Shown: piece by piece, positions 1-8,810 of the stretch
Position numbering within the stretch: the first letter of the stretch is position 1
Layout: the number at the start of each line of letters is the position of its first letter
Origin: JAMXLO01 sp964427005
GTDB lineage: Bacteria > Pseudomonadota > Alphaproteobacteria > Acetobacterales > Acetobacteraceae
Direction: 5' to 3'
Length of the DNA: 64,000 nucleotides
NCBI GenBank assembly: GCA_964427005.1
Contig: CAYRTL010000002.1
Location: 1-64,000 of the forward strand
Notes under the pieces: generated by a model
Database searches by the model: none
Seen by the model: only the letters and a program-made list of their open reading frames with translations
What the model was told of the DNA's origin: nothing
Position numbers and translations under genes: made by a program

Positions 1-954
1 TTGCTGGGCATCGCGTCTTTGCACGTCAAGCGCGATGACTGTACTGGCGTTGGTCTGGGCGGCAACAAAATCCGCAAGCTCGAATTCAATCTAGCCGCGG
101 CACAGGAGGCGGGCGCGGACGTCATCGTCTGCGGCGGTGTCGTGCAGTCCAACACCGCCCGCCAGGTTGCAGCGTGCTGCGCCAAACTCGGACTGGAGTG
201 TCATCTTGGTATCATGCACGGGCGTCTCGCCGCGACCGAGCCGGGATACGAGCACACGGGCAACATCCTACTGGATCGCCTGTATGGTGCAGTGATTCAT
301 GACATTCCCTGGGATGAAGATCGCAATCTGCGTTTGCGTGCTATTGCGGACGACCTCGCCGCTGCCGGCCGTCATGTATACTTTGTGCCCTACGGGGCCT
401 CAGACGCGCTCGGTGCAATGGGCTATGCCCTTGCGGCGGAAGAGATCGTCAGGGATTTGCCAGACGTCGCCTGGATCGTGCACGCGAGCGGAAGTGCAGG
501 CACACAGGCCGGCCTCCTGACTGGGCTGCTCGCAATGGGCCATCCGGCGCGGGTGGTCGGCGTTGATGTAGACGCGCAGGCGGCCCGGGTTCGCGCCGAC
601 GTGTGCCGGGTCGGACGCGAAGCTGCCGCTGTGCTCGGCTGCGCAGCAAAGTGGGACGATAGCCTCGTTGAGGTAGTCGGGCGCTGGAGCGGTCCCGCCT
701 ACGGCGTAGCCGACGCGACAACCGAGGAGGCGGTCCACCTCGCCGCCCAATTGGAAGGATTGGCTCTGGACCCAGTCTACTCGGGCAAGGGAATGGCCGG
801 TCTCATTGGACTTGCCCGAGAGGGACGCTTCGCGGGCGGCCGGTCGGTTCTATGGATTCACACTGGCGGAAGCCCAGGCATCTTCGCCTACCCCGAGACG
901 ATGGCTCGCTCTTCAAACAAACGCTTTCAGCGAGGAACGCCTAATACCTGTTGA
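1..954 (+). CDS. D-cysteine desulfhydrase / ACC deaminase family PLP enzyme (5' partial)
   Basis: Pyridoxal-phosphate enzyme of the tryptophan-synthase-beta fold that splits D-cysteine or a related amino acid such as 1-aminocyclopropane-1-carboxylate. The motif KRDDCTG followed by GGNKIRKLEF is the family signature and contains the PLP lysine. VVQSNTARQ and HASGSAGTQAG match the substrate- and phosphate-binding loops. Relatives are about 330 aa and start some 20-25 residues before the first visible codon, so the real start lies left of the window. The C-terminal tail after GGSPGIFAYPE is longer than usual. Substrate cannot be told from sequence. A perfect palindrome follows the stop. Confidence 0.85.
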   Translation: MLGIASLHVKRDDCTGVGLGGNKIRKLEFNLAAAQEAGADVIVCGGVVQSNTARQVAACCAKLGLECHLGIMHGRLAATEPGYEHTGNILLDRLYGAVIHDIPWDEDRNLRLRAIADDLAAAGRHVYFVPYGASDALGAMGYALAAEEIVRDLPDVAWIVHASGSAGTQAGLLTGLLAMGHPARVVGVDVDAQAARVRADVCRVGREAAAVLGCAAKWDDSLVEVVGRWSGPAYGVADATTEEAVHLAAQLEGLALDPVYSGKGMAGLIGLAREGRFAGGRSVLWIHTGGSPGIFAYPETMARSSNKRFQRGTPNTC

Positions 955-980
955 TCATGACTCATGGCGGTTGTTTCAGG

Positions 981-1007
981 TCATGGCGGGGCCAAGCCCC
1001 GCCATGA
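981..1007. repeat. Perfect GC-rich palindrome between convergent genes
   Basis: Two 12-base arms (TCATGGCGGGGC and its complement) flank a 3-base loop. It lies between the ends of two convergent genes and could fold as a bidirectional transcription stop, although no long T tract follows. Similar palindromes recur elsewhere in the window, which suggests a REP-type dispersed element. Confidence 0.7.
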
Positions 1008-1031
1008 CGATGAAGGCGGCGCGTGGGTCAT

Positions 1032-1721
1032 TCAACGCGATTGGGTGTAAGGTTGAGAAGCCAAAGAGGGCCATTCCTGAATTTTCACTCGTCCCACAAT
1101 CTCATCGCCGCCCGCACCGGTGGGTCGGATAATGAGGGCCTCGCCTTCTGCAAGGCCGGACGCGTTCTGGCCAACAGCTTCCTGAATATTGGGAAATTGC
1201 GTCACGACAATCGTATTGGTGCCGGCGCGTGGCCTCTCTGCGAGCTTCGCCTGCAGCCAAACCGTTTGGGCCTTCGAGATCGCCTGCATGCTTTGTCCGC
1301 CGTCACCCAACTCGGCCGCCACGATTGGGTCCGGCAGATTGGCGAGGCGAACCGTCTGCTGCGCGCGATAGGTCGGGCTCGACCAAACCTCTCCAATGGG
1401 GATGGCGAGTATCTTGATTGCCTTGCCCATGGCCAGTGCCGAACTTCGCCCGGTCTCATCAAGCTGGCGCTCCAACTTGGTGTTGTCGGGCTCGGCGCTG
1501 GCGGAGGTCGGTGGCGTAGGAGGCGAACTCGCGTGCCGCATGAGAAGGACATAGCCACCTTGGCGCAAACTCGTAACCAACGCTGCGCCAGACAACGAAT
1601 CTGCCTGCGCCGTTCCGGTGATCAGTGTGCCAACGAGCATGGCGACCCATTTCAGCCGCTTCGAATAAAACTTAGCCGTGCCGATGCGGCTTGCCACCTG
1701 ACTGCGGCTGAAGTCGGCCAT
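1032..1721 (-). CDS. Exported histidine phosphatase-superfamily protein, second catalytic His replaced
   Basis: A 229-aa protein with a basic then hydrophobic N-terminus ending in TGTAQA, a probable signal peptide, so it is likely periplasmic. LLMRHASSPP supplies the phospho-accepting RH motif. ERQLDETGR, SSPTYRAQQT and the GDGGQSM block are typical of this exported phosphatase subfamily. The second catalytic His, normally in a VTHFPNI-like motif, reads Gln (VVTQFPNI, codon CAA). I chose the ATG at 1721 because upstream residues of the longer frame show no family similarity; an ATG at 1640 would cut into the signal peptide. Convergent with the preceding gene. It may be inactive or have altered catalysis. 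Confidence 0.75.
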   Translation of the reverse strand: MADFSRSQVASRIGTAKFYSKRLKWVAMLVGTLITGTAQADSLSGAALVTSLRQGGYVLLMRHASSPPTPPTSASAEPDNTKLERQLDETGRSSALAMGKAIKILAIPIGEVWSSPTYRAQQTVRLANLPDPIVAAELGDGGQSMQAISKAQTVWLQAKLAERPRAGTNTIVVTQFPNIQEAVGQNASGLAEGEALIIRPTGAGGDEIVGRVKIQEWPSLASQPYTQSR

Positions 1722-1867
1722 TGATCGCTGCACAACGCGCTCGCCGGTAAATGGAACTGCCGGGCGGCACCGTAGTTGCGGCGCGAGAGCGTCGACAAAT
1801 GAATTCTCCTCACATGCGAGATGAGAAGTAATCCTTTGTCGTGAACACTGCTCGCCTGTTCCATCGT

Positions 1868-1892
1868 CATGCCGGTGCTTGGCCCCGGCATG
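1868..1892. repeat. Inverted repeat upstream of the superoxide dismutase gene
   Basis: CATGCCGG and CCGGCATG arms are separated by 9 bases. The arms resemble those of the composite repeat at 47876-47956, so this may be a single copy of the same dispersed palindrome. It lies in the 250-base divergent spacer between the phosphatase and dismutase genes. Confidence 0.5.
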
Positions 1893-1971
1893 CTGGAGGC
1901 GTCTTGCCCTAGCCAACACTCCTCCATTCGGTCTGTAATGGCGAGACCCTGTCACACAGGAGAATGCCGTG

Positions 1972-2691
1972 ATGAGCCTGTCACGCCGCCGCGCATTACT
2001 CGGCGTCGCTACCATCAGCGCCACCGTTGCAAGCCGTCATTTGTTTGCCCAAACCGCTGCACCGGGGCCGTTCATCTTGCCACCGCTGCCCTACCCGCCA
2101 GAGGCGAATGAACCCCACATCGACACACAAACGATGCAGATCCACCATGATCGGCATCACGCAGCCTACGTCAGCAACCTGAATGCAGCAGTGAAGGACC
2201 ATCCCCAGGTGGCGGCATTGGGCCTGTCCGGCATGCTAAGCAAGCTTGCTGAGCTTCCCGACACAATTCGCACTGCCGTGCGCAACAATGGCGGTGGACA
2301 TGCCAATCATTCGATGTTCTGGCAGTTGATGGGCGGCAAAGGTGGCGCACCCACCGGCGAACTTGCTGTCGCGATTGATCGCGATTTTGGGTCATTCGAC
2401 AAATTGAAAGACGCAGTCAATCGCGCCGGTCTGGGCCAGTTTGGCTCCGGGTGGGCGATGGTCAGTGTCGACCGCGCTGGAAAACTGGCGGTGCTCAACC
2501 GTCCCAACCAGGATACGCCACTGATGGATGGCGGTCGCGTGCTGTTCGGCAATGACGTATGGGAGCACGCTTATTATCTGAAGTATCAGAACCGTCGCGC
2601 CGACTATCTTGCTGCCTGGTGGAACGTGGTGAACTGGCCGGAAGTCGCAAAGCGGTATCAAGCCGCGCGTGCCGGTACGCTCGACATCTGA
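1972..2691 (+). CDS. Exported Fe/Mn superoxide dismutase
   Basis: Converts superoxide to peroxide and oxygen. The 239-aa protein starts with SRRRALLGVATISATVA, a twin-arginine-like signal, so the folded metalloenzyme is probably exported to the periplasm. Metal ligands are visible: His58 in QIHHDRHH, the His of NHSMFW, and Asp/His of DVWEHAYYL. The C-terminal block YQNRRADYLAAWWNVVNW is canonical. AGGAGA eight bases upstream favours ATG 1972; a GTG at 1969 is also in frame. The mature part (about 205 aa) matches normal family length. Fe versus Mn use cannot be assigned with certainty. Confidence 0.93.
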   Translation: MSLSRRRALLGVATISATVASRHLFAQTAAPGPFILPPLPYPPEANEPHIDTQTMQIHHDRHHAAYVSNLNAAVKDHPQVAALGLSGMLSKLAELPDTIRTAVRNNGGGHANHSMFWQLMGGKGGAPTGELAVAIDRDFGSFDKLKDAVNRAGLGQFGSGWAMVSVDRAGKLAVLNRPNQDTPLMDGGRVLFGNDVWEHAYYLKYQNRRADYLAAWWNVVNWPEVAKRYQAARAGTLDI

Positions 2692-2790
2692 CGCAGCTTC
2701 GCGCGGAGCGCCTGACATAGCTTCCCAGTGGCCCTCGGTGGCTTTCCTGCTCAGTGTCCTCCGTGAGGAACCTCACCTTCTGCCCTGGCC

Positions 2791-4404
2791 TTACGACAGC
2801 GCGAAGCCCTCGTAATCGCGTGCAACCACGTTCTCGCAGATCTCGCGATACCGAATCATGCCTCCCGCATACGGCATGAACACGCGCGGCTTGCCCGGAA
2901 TATTGGCTCCCAGGTACCAGGAATGCTTCGCCATCGGCAGCAGTGTCCGGTTGGCGACCTCGTTGACCTCAGCCACCCACTTCTCAACCGCATCGGGCCG
3001 CGGCTCGATCCGTTCCAGCCCTTTCGAACGCATGTACCCAATGCAGCCGGTGATCCAATCGGCGTGCTGCTCGATTGCCACCGGCATATTGCACAGAACG
3101 GACGGGCTGCCGGGACCGGTAATGGTGAACAGGTTCGGGAAGCCCGCGACCTGCAAGCCAAGATAATTGCGTGGCCCCGCTTCCCACACATCCTTCAGCG
3201 CAACGCCATTCCGCCCGCGAATGTCCATGCGCAGCAGCGGGCCGGTCATCGCATCGAAACCGGTGGCAAAGACGATGATGTCCACCGGATATTCAGCCTC
3301 GGTCGTGCAGATCCCCGCCTGCGAGATGCGCTGAATGGGCGCGGCCTTCACATCAACCAGCGTGACGTTGGGCCGGTTGTAGGTCTCGAAATAGTCGGTA
3401 TCGATCGGCGGGCGCTTGGCCGCGTAGGGGTGGTCGATGTCGGACAGGATCGCCGCGGTCTTCGGGTCCTTCACGATCGAGCGGATCTTCCGTTTGATGA
3501 AATCCGCCGCCGTGTCGTTCGCCTCCTTGCTGACCAGCATGTCCTGGAATGTCGCACGGAACTGCAGCCCCCCGCGCTCCCACGCCGCCTCATAGATCTC
3601 TTCGCGCTCCTCGGGCGACGTTTCGACCGCCTTGCGATCCTCGACCTTGAAGCCCATCCCATTGTAGGTCTGATGCGTTGTCGCGCGGATTTCCTGCGCA
3701 TTCTGCTTGACGTACTGCTTGAATTCCGGCGTAAGCGGCACGTTCCGCGCAGGCACCGAATAATTCGCGGTGCGCTGGAACACCGTCAGATGCTTCGCCT
3801 GCGCGGCGATCACGGGCGCGGCCTGAATGCCAGTCGATCCAGTGCCGATCATGCCGACACGCTTGCCGGTGAAATCGACACCTTCGTGTGGCCATTGGCC
3901 GGTGTGGTACCAGTCGCCCTTGAAATCCTGCAGGCCAGGGATCTTCGGCACGTTGGCGGTGGAAAGGCAGCCGACTGCCGTGACGACAAACGTCGCGAGG
4001 AATGTCTCACCCTGCTCGGTGCGCACGCGCCAGCGGTTGACCGCTTCGTCGTAATGCGCGGAGGTCACGCGGGTGTTGAACTGAATGCTGCGTTTCAGGT
4101 CGAACTTATCGGCAACGAAATTAAGGTACCGCAAGATTTCAGCCTGGCCGGGATAGCGCTCGGACCATTCCCATTCCCGCATCAGGTCGGTGGAAAATGT
4201 GTACCAGTAGACATGGCTTTCCGAATCGCACCGCGCACCCGGATAGCGATTCCAATACCAGGTGCCGCCCACCCCGCTGCCTGCCTCCAGCGCCTTCACG
4301 GAGAGGCCGAGGCGATCGCGCAGACAGAGCAACTGGTACAGCCCGGCGAAACCGGCGCCAATGACCAGCGCGTCGAGTTCGGTCGTCCGTTCCGCCATAT
4401 CCAT
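2791..4404 (-). CDS. Baeyer-Villiger-type flavin monooxygenase
   Basis: FAD- and NADPH-dependent monooxygenase of the cyclohexanone/phenylacetone monooxygenase group, which inserts oxygen next to a ketone. The first Rossmann motif is IGAGFAGLY near the N-terminus, the second GTGSTGIQ near residue 190. Between them FKGDWYHTGQWP fits the Baeyer-Villiger fingerprint FxGxxxHTxxWP. EAGSGVGGTWYWNRYPGARCD is also typical. Length (537 aa) is normal. GAGGAG lies just upstream of ATG 4404, and a second ATG at 4398 has better spacing. The gene is transcribed away from the SbmA-like gene. The natural ketone is unknown. Confidence 0.92.
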   Translation of the reverse strand: MDMAERTTELDALVIGAGFAGLYQLLCLRDRLGLSVKALEAGSGVGGTWYWNRYPGARCDSESHVYWYTFSTDLMREWEWSERYPGQAEILRYLNFVADKFDLKRSIQFNTRVTSAHYDEAVNRWRVRTEQGETFLATFVVTAVGCLSTANVPKIPGLQDFKGDWYHTGQWPHEGVDFTGKRVGMIGTGSTGIQAAPVIAAQAKHLTVFQRTANYSVPARNVPLTPEFKQYVKQNAQEIRATTHQTYNGMGFKVEDRKAVETSPEEREEIYEAAWERGGLQFRATFQDMLVSKEANDTAADFIKRKIRSIVKDPKTAAILSDIDHPYAAKRPPIDTDYFETYNRPNVTLVDVKAAPIQRISQAGICTTEAEYPVDIIVFATGFDAMTGPLLRMDIRGRNGVALKDVWEAGPRNYLGLQVAGFPNLFTITGPGSPSVLCNMPVAIEQHADWITGCIGYMRSKGLERIEPRPDAVEKWVAEVNEVANRTLLPMAKHSWYLGANIPGKPRVFMPYAGGMIRYREICENVVARDYEGFALS

Positions 4405-4427
4405 CGTCTCCTCTACTGACTGGTCGG

Positions 4428-4456
4428 ATTATCTACCATTGGGTAGTAGCCGTCCA
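4428..4456 (-). promoter_or_regulatory. Putative sigma-70-like promoter for the Baeyer-Villiger monooxygenase
   Basis: On the minus strand TGGACG (-35, 4 of 6 matches) is separated by 17 bases from GATAAT (-10, 5 of 6). The predicted transcript would start near 4421, about 17 bases before ATG 4404. Inferred from motif match and spacing only. Confidence 0.4.
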
Positions 4457-4528
4457 GCTTTGCTATCATCGCGCGGCATCACCCAGACTGAACAGCGTCG
4501 TCCAGCCGGGGTACAAACGGGAGGTTCA

Positions 4529-5509
4529 GTGTTCCACGCATTTTTTCTGTCGCACCGGTGGCTGCCGTGGTCCCTTCCGGGCGCGGCACTGATCCTGTTC
4601 GCGACCTGGTACAAGGTCGAGCTCGACGTCAAGATCAATGACTGGTTCGGCGATTTCTACAATCTCATCCAGAAGGCTCTGAACCCGCCCCACACAATAA
4701 CAATGGACGAATATATGGGGCACCTGGCCACGTTCGGCTACATCGCGGGGCTATACGTAACCATCGCGGTCTTCACCGACTTCTTCATCAAGCACTATGT
4801 GTTTCGCTGGCGCACCGCCATGACCGATTATTATGCCGCACACTGGCGCGCTCTCCGCGGGATCGAAGGTGCGTCGCAGCGCGTCCAGGAAGACACGATG
4901 CGGTTCGCCCGCCTTATGGAAGGTCTCGGCGTCAGCTTCATGCGCAGCGTCATGACCTTGTTCGCCTTCCTGCCGATACTTTGGACGTTATCAGCGAAGA
5001 TCACCGAGCTACCTTGGTTCGGTCCGGTCAGCCATTCGCTGGTCTGGGTGGCGATCGTCTTTGCCCTGGCGGGCACCGTGCTGATGGCGGTGGTGGGCTT
5101 CAAGCTGCCGGGTCTGGAGTTCGAGAACCAGCGTGTCGAGGCAGCGTTCCGCAAGGAGCTTGTCCACGGGGAGGACGACAGCGAACGCGCCTCCCCGGCT
5201 CAGTTCAACACGCTGTTCGACGGAGTGCGACAGAATTACTTTCGGCTGTTCCTGCATTACATGTATTTTGACGTGGCAAGATACGCCTATCTGCAGTTTG
5301 GCGTTCTGGTTCCTTATATCGCACTCGGACCTGCCCTGGTGACTGGTGCCCTGACCCTTGGCGTGATGCAGCAGATCGTTCGCGCGTTCGGCAGAGTAGA
5401 AAGCTCGTTCCAATATCTTGTGAATAGCTGGACCACAATCGTCGAGCTGATCTCAGTCTATAAGCGGTTGCGTGCCTTCGAGCGCCGCATCAGTGAGGCA
5501 GTGCCGTGA
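4529..5509 (+). CDS. SbmA/BacA-family peptide transporter, N-terminally short
   Basis: Inner-membrane proton-driven importer family for proline-rich peptides and related compounds. Diagnostic stretches are HYVFRWRTAMTDYYAAHW, QRVQEDTMRFA, KLPGLEFENQRVEAAFRKEL, NYFRLFLHYMYF and LVNSWTTIVELISVYKRLR. GTG 4529 is preceded by GGGAGG at 4519-4524. At 326 aa it lacks roughly the first 80 residues (first membrane segments) of E. coli SbmA (about 406 aa) but keeps the rest. The in-frame upstream stretch lies antisense to the monooxygenase gene and shows no membrane segments, so the short form looks genuine. It has no ATPase domain. Confidence 0.85.
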   Translation: MFHAFFLSHRWLPWSLPGAALILFATWYKVELDVKINDWFGDFYNLIQKALNPPHTITMDEYMGHLATFGYIAGLYVTIAVFTDFFIKHYVFRWRTAMTDYYAAHWRALRGIEGASQRVQEDTMRFARLMEGLGVSFMRSVMTLFAFLPILWTLSAKITELPWFGPVSHSLVWVAIVFALAGTVLMAVVGFKLPGLEFENQRVEAAFRKELVHGEDDSERASPAQFNTLFDGVRQNYFRLFLHYMYFDVARYAYLQFGVLVPYIALGPALVTGALTLGVMQQIVRAFGRVESSFQYLVNSWTTIVELISVYKRLRAFERRISEAVP

Positions 5510-5585
5510 TTTCGTGGGGTTATGGCTTCCGACAGCGATGCATGACATGGTCGACCGGCGGTAAGTGATCAGGGAACAGCGCTCC

Positions 5586-6758
5586 ATGAAAATTGCCAGA
5601 GTGTCAGCGATCCCCATGTCGGCCCCCGTGCCGCCCGAGAGGCGTCACCGCACCGACCTTGGGACAAAGGTCAAGAGCGACGCAACATTGATCCGCGTGG
5701 AGACAGACAATGGACTCACCGGTATTGGAGCTGCTCTCGGCACGCCACCGATCGTAGCTGCAATTGTCGAGCACGAGCTCGCTCCCGAATGCGTCGACGA
5801 GGATCCAATGTTCTCCGAACGCATTTACGAGAAGATGTATAATGGCTCGCGCAGCAGACCCGCACTCGAGCGTGGCATCACACAGGCCGATGAAAGCCGG
5901 CGCCGCGGCGTGATCATGGAGGCGACCGCCGGGGTCGATATCGCGGTGTGGGATGTCAAGGCGCAGGCATTGGGCATCCCGCTCTATCAAGCCCTCGGCG
6001 CGGCACGCAGCTCGGTGCGCGGCTATGCCAGTGGCGGCTGGGCGCCTGGCGACGAAGCCGAGGCGGAACTTGGGGGATACGCCGCCAAGGGCTTCACCGC
6101 TTGCAAGATGCGCGTCGTCGGCCGTGACGGCTTCTCGATCGCTAACTGCGTGCGCCGGGTCAAGGCCGCCCGGCGAGGAATTGGCTCACAAGTCGAACTG
6201 ATGGTCGACGCGCATGGTTCGCTTGAGGTTGCCACCGCCGTCAAGCTGGCAAGAGAGCTCGAGCCCTACGACATCGCCTGGTTTGAGGAGCCTGTCTCGC
6301 CGGACCATCATGCCGGTCAGGCGGAAGTGCGCCGATCGACGACAATCCCCATCGCCTCCGGCGAACGCGAGTTCACGCGGTTTGATTTTCAGGATTTGCT
6401 GGAGCGCAGAGCTCTGGACATCGCGCAGCCAGACGTCGCCCGCGCAGGTGGCATGACGGAGATCCGGCGTATTGCGGCACTGACCTCAGCGCATGGCGTG
6501 CGACTCGCACCACATGCCTGGGGCAGCGGCGTGCTGTTCGCGGCAAGCATTCACGTCGCGATGGCAGCTCCAAACTGCCATATACTGGAGGTAACCCAAG
6601 GCTACATGCCAATGATGTGGGAGCTCTTCAACGAGCCATTCGACATTCGCCCGGACGGCATGGTGCATGCGCCCGATCGGCCGGGTCTCGGCTTTACATT
6701 GCGCGCGGATGCACTGGAGCGGTTCCGGTATGTCGATGGACCCGAATTTGAATTCTAG
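5586..6758 (+). CDS. Mandelate racemase/muconate lactonizing enzyme-family protein
   Basis: Enolase-superfamily enzyme of 390 aa that abstracts a proton alpha to a carboxylate; it may be a racemase or a sugar-acid dehydratase. Visible parts are the capping domain (about 1-125), the barrel-lysine segment CKMRV, metal ligands in VDAHG, WFEEPVSP and SGERE, the Asp of DIAQPDVARAGG, and the His base in APHAWGS. The usual second Lys of the KxK pair is Arg, and the His-Asp dyad places it in the mandelate-racemase subgroup. ATG 5586 follows AGGGA; a GTG at 5565 is possible. It lies 76 bases after the transporter. The substrate is unknown. Confidence 0.85.
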   Translation: MKIARVSAIPMSAPVPPERRHRTDLGTKVKSDATLIRVETDNGLTGIGAALGTPPIVAAIVEHELAPECVDEDPMFSERIYEKMYNGSRSRPALERGITQADESRRRGVIMEATAGVDIAVWDVKAQALGIPLYQALGAARSSVRGYASGGWAPGDEAEAELGGYAAKGFTACKMRVVGRDGFSIANCVRRVKAARRGIGSQVELMVDAHGSLEVATAVKLARELEPYDIAWFEEPVSPDHHAGQAEVRRSTTIPIASGEREFTRFDFQDLLERRALDIAQPDVARAGGMTEIRRIAALTSAHGVRLAPHAWGSGVLFAASIHVAMAAPNCHILEVTQGYMPMMWELFNEPFDIRPDGMVHAPDRPGLGFTLRADALERFRYVDGPEFEF

Positions 6759-6788
6759 CGAGGCTCTCGCTTCTCGCAGTATTGATCG

Positions 6789-7445
6789 TCAGGCAGTCGC
6801 CTGACCCGAGGCCTCCAGCGGCACTGCCGTGCCAGTCGTCTCGTCCAGCGCGTCAATGCGGCCTGCGCCAATATCGAAAATCCAGCCGTGCAGCTTGATG
6901 CTTCCACGAGCGAGAGCGGCGGCAACGGCTGGATGGGTGCGCAAGTGCTGCAGCTGCAGCGCCACGTTCTGCCGCACCAGAGCGGCTATCATCTCGATTT
7001 CTGGCAAATCCCCCGCCGTCGCCCGCACGATGCTATGTGCCGCTTCGGCGTTCCGCAGCCAGGACTTCACTGTCGGCATGTTGTCCAGCCCGTGCTTCAC
7101 CGGATCGCACAGCGCCTTCATCGCGCCGCAATCCGAGTGCCCGCAGATGATGATGTGCGGCACGCGGAGCGCGCTGACCGCAAACTCCACGACCGCGGAG
7201 ACACCGCCGAGCATCTCGCCATAGGCGGGCACCAGGTTCCCAATGTTGCGGCAGACAAACAGGTCCCCCGGCGCGGCATCGGTGATCATCTCCGGGCTGA
7301 CCCGACTGTCCGCGCAGGTGACGAACAGCGCGGCCGGATCCTGGCCGCTCGTCAGGCGGGCGAAGTCCTGGCCGTGCTCAGGGAACACGCGATCGCGGAA
7401 CAGCCGCGCTGCCTGCGCCATCCGAGCAAATCTGGTGTCGTTCAT
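6789..7445 (-). CDS. Beta-class carbonic anhydrase
   Basis: Interconverts carbon dioxide and bicarbonate with a zinc ion. The 218-aa cytoplasmic protein has CADSRVSPE (Cys ligand with the Asp-Arg dyad) and GHSDCGAMKAL (His and Cys ligands). RNIGNLVPAYG completes the family signature. Length is usual. It is convergent with the racemase-family gene and divergent from the amidase gene. No regulatory site was recognised. Confidence 0.93.
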   Translation of the reverse strand: MNDTRFARMAQAARLFRDRVFPEHGQDFARLTSGQDPAALFVTCADSRVSPEMITDAAPGDLFVCRNIGNLVPAYGEMLGGVSAVVEFAVSALRVPHIIICGHSDCGAMKALCDPVKHGLDNMPTVKSWLRNAEAAHSIVRATAGDLPEIEMIAALVRQNVALQLQHLRTHPAVAAALARGSIKLHGWIFDIGAGRIDALDETTGTAVPLEASGQATA

Positions 7446-7579
7446 CCGGGCTCCTCGTGATCAGCGTGAGTTATCGATTTCCGCAACGGCGTCGGGCTGG
7501 CGCCCCACTTACCCTGGCCGCTGACCATCTGAAAAGATACCTCCGAAATGTGCATCAAGCTGCCGTGCCCACACGACCA

Positions 7580-7600
7580 TGCATGACCTTGGTTCATGCA
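7580..7600. promoter_or_regulatory. Short perfect inverted repeat in a divergent spacer
   Basis: TGCATGA and TCATGCA arms are separated by 7 bases in the 270-base spacer between the divergent carbonic anhydrase and amidase genes. The size and symmetry fit a repressor or activator operator, but no regulator is next to it. It would lie inside the coding region if the amidase gene used an upstream start. Confidence 0.25.
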
Positions 7601-7715
7601 GGAGCTGACAAAGAATCCTTTGTCACCGCCAGTTCCTTTGAGTCATCCAGACCGCCATGGCGGATCTCCCCCAATGCCGTCGGCACGACGTTCTCAACCA
7701 CCCACAGGGATAAAG

Positions 7716-8345
7716 ATGGCTGGAGCCTTTGCAGTCGGTTTGGCGAAACAGGCGGAAATTGTCGCGTTATATGCGCAGGCACTACCGAACCTGCTGCACA
7801 TGAAACTAAAGCCGGCCAAGAATGTATATTCACGCGGCGGTACGGCGATCGACGAGATCGTGCTGCACGGGACCGAAAGCAAGCGCTCCCAGGAGGCAAG
7901 CGCGGATTACATTGCCAGCGCGAACGACGCAGGCACTTCCATCCATTACTGGATCGGCCGAGATTTCGGCGTTCTCTATGCGATGGTTCCCGAAGACAAG
8001 GCGGCTGGCCATGCAGGGAATCCGGATGGGGTGGCCGGCGTGCAGAATCACAATTATCGTTCAATCGGCATCGAAATGTACCAGCAGGACATCTCAATGT
8101 TCAAGGGCGACCAATCCCAGCTGGATTTCACCGACTGGCAGTATGATACCGTAGCGATGCTGGTCTACGACCTGTGTCGCCGGTTGAAGATCAAGCGTTC
8201 CATGGTCGTAGGCCATAAGGAGATCAACTCGGTGCAACGGGCTGATCCAAGGAACTTCGATTGGGCGCGGTTCAACCGCAAGGTCGATGATGTGTCGAGC
8301 ATGATGGCGATACGGTTCGGGCCGGACTACGGGATCTACCAGTAG
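7716..8345 (+). CDS. N-acetylmuramoyl-L-alanine amidase-like (Amidase_2) protein
   Basis: Zinc amidase fold that cleaves the bond between muramic acid and L-alanine in peptidoglycan. IVLHGTE supplies the first zinc His, and VVGHKEIN with the following Asp region supplies the second ligand area. SIHYWIGRDFGVLYAMVPEDKAAGHAG and SIGIEM are typical of the domain, which spans about residues 45-180. ATG 7716 follows AGGGATAAAG. Starts at 7596 and 7674 are in frame but add a Pro/Ser-rich stretch without a clear signal peptide. It could act on recycled muropeptides or be exported by an unrecognised route. Confidence 0.7.
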   Translation: MAGAFAVGLAKQAEIVALYAQALPNLLHMKLKPAKNVYSRGGTAIDEIVLHGTESKRSQEASADYIASANDAGTSIHYWIGRDFGVLYAMVPEDKAAGHAGNPDGVAGVQNHNYRSIGIEMYQQDISMFKGDQSQLDFTDWQYDTVAMLVYDLCRRLKIKRSMVVGHKEINSVQRADPRNFDWARFNRKVDDVSSMMAIRFGPDYGIYQ

Positions 8346-8356
8346 AAAGCCGGCCG

Positions 8357-8803
8357 CTACGACACTGGGCGCCAGAAGGGCTTACGGGCGCGTACTGGAT
8401 CGAGCAGCGACCAGTCGCCCTGCTCAACCACGTGGCCCTTTGGAAACGGCGCTCGCGGCTCCAGACCAAGCGACACCATCACCCTGTCATCGCGGTAATA
8501 GCAGAGCAGCACGATCCGGGCGATGACGCCGACCGGCCGCCCTCCATCGGCACGCAGCTTCGCCGCTACCTCAACTCGCTGCGCAGGATCCAACGCCGCG
8601 AAAGCGCCGCCCGCCAGTATGCAAAGCTTGGCGAGCGCAGCACGCACGTTGTCGGCTTCGCGTCCGATGCTGTTGACTATGTCAGCAAAGATCGTGGCGT
8701 CATCGGCGCCCGGCACGCCGTACTGCGCGCTGGCGGGAATCATAATGCCCGCGAGGCAACGCAAGTCAGCGATTTCCGCCTCGGTCAGAGTCTGCTCGCT
8801 CAT
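8357..8803 (-). CDS. Small partner of GMC oxidoreductase, function unassigned
   Basis: A 148-aa protein starting MSEQTLTEAEIADL, encoded 7 bases after the GMC oxidoreductase gene in the same direction. The position and size resemble the small subunits that accompany membrane-bound GMC dehydrogenases such as gluconate 2-dehydrogenase subunit 3, but I see no Tat signal or cofactor motif. The C-terminal half contains CYYRDDRVMVSLGLEPRAPF. Co-translation with the oxidoreductase is likely. The assignment rests on context. Confidence 0.6.
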   Translation of the reverse strand: MSEQTLTEAEIADLRCLAGIMIPASAQYGVPGADDATIFADIVNSIGREADNVRAALAKLCILAGGAFAALDPAQRVEVAAKLRADGGRPVGVIARIVLLCYYRDDRVMVSLGLEPRAPFPKGHVVEQGDWSLLDPVRARKPFWRPVS

Positions 8804-8810
8804 ATCCGCC

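Noticed and set aside
2923..4419. 498-codon open frame on the plus strand
   Set aside because: Antisense to the well-supported Baeyer-Villiger monooxygenase; no domain or ribosome site. Long antisense frames are common in GC-rich DNA.
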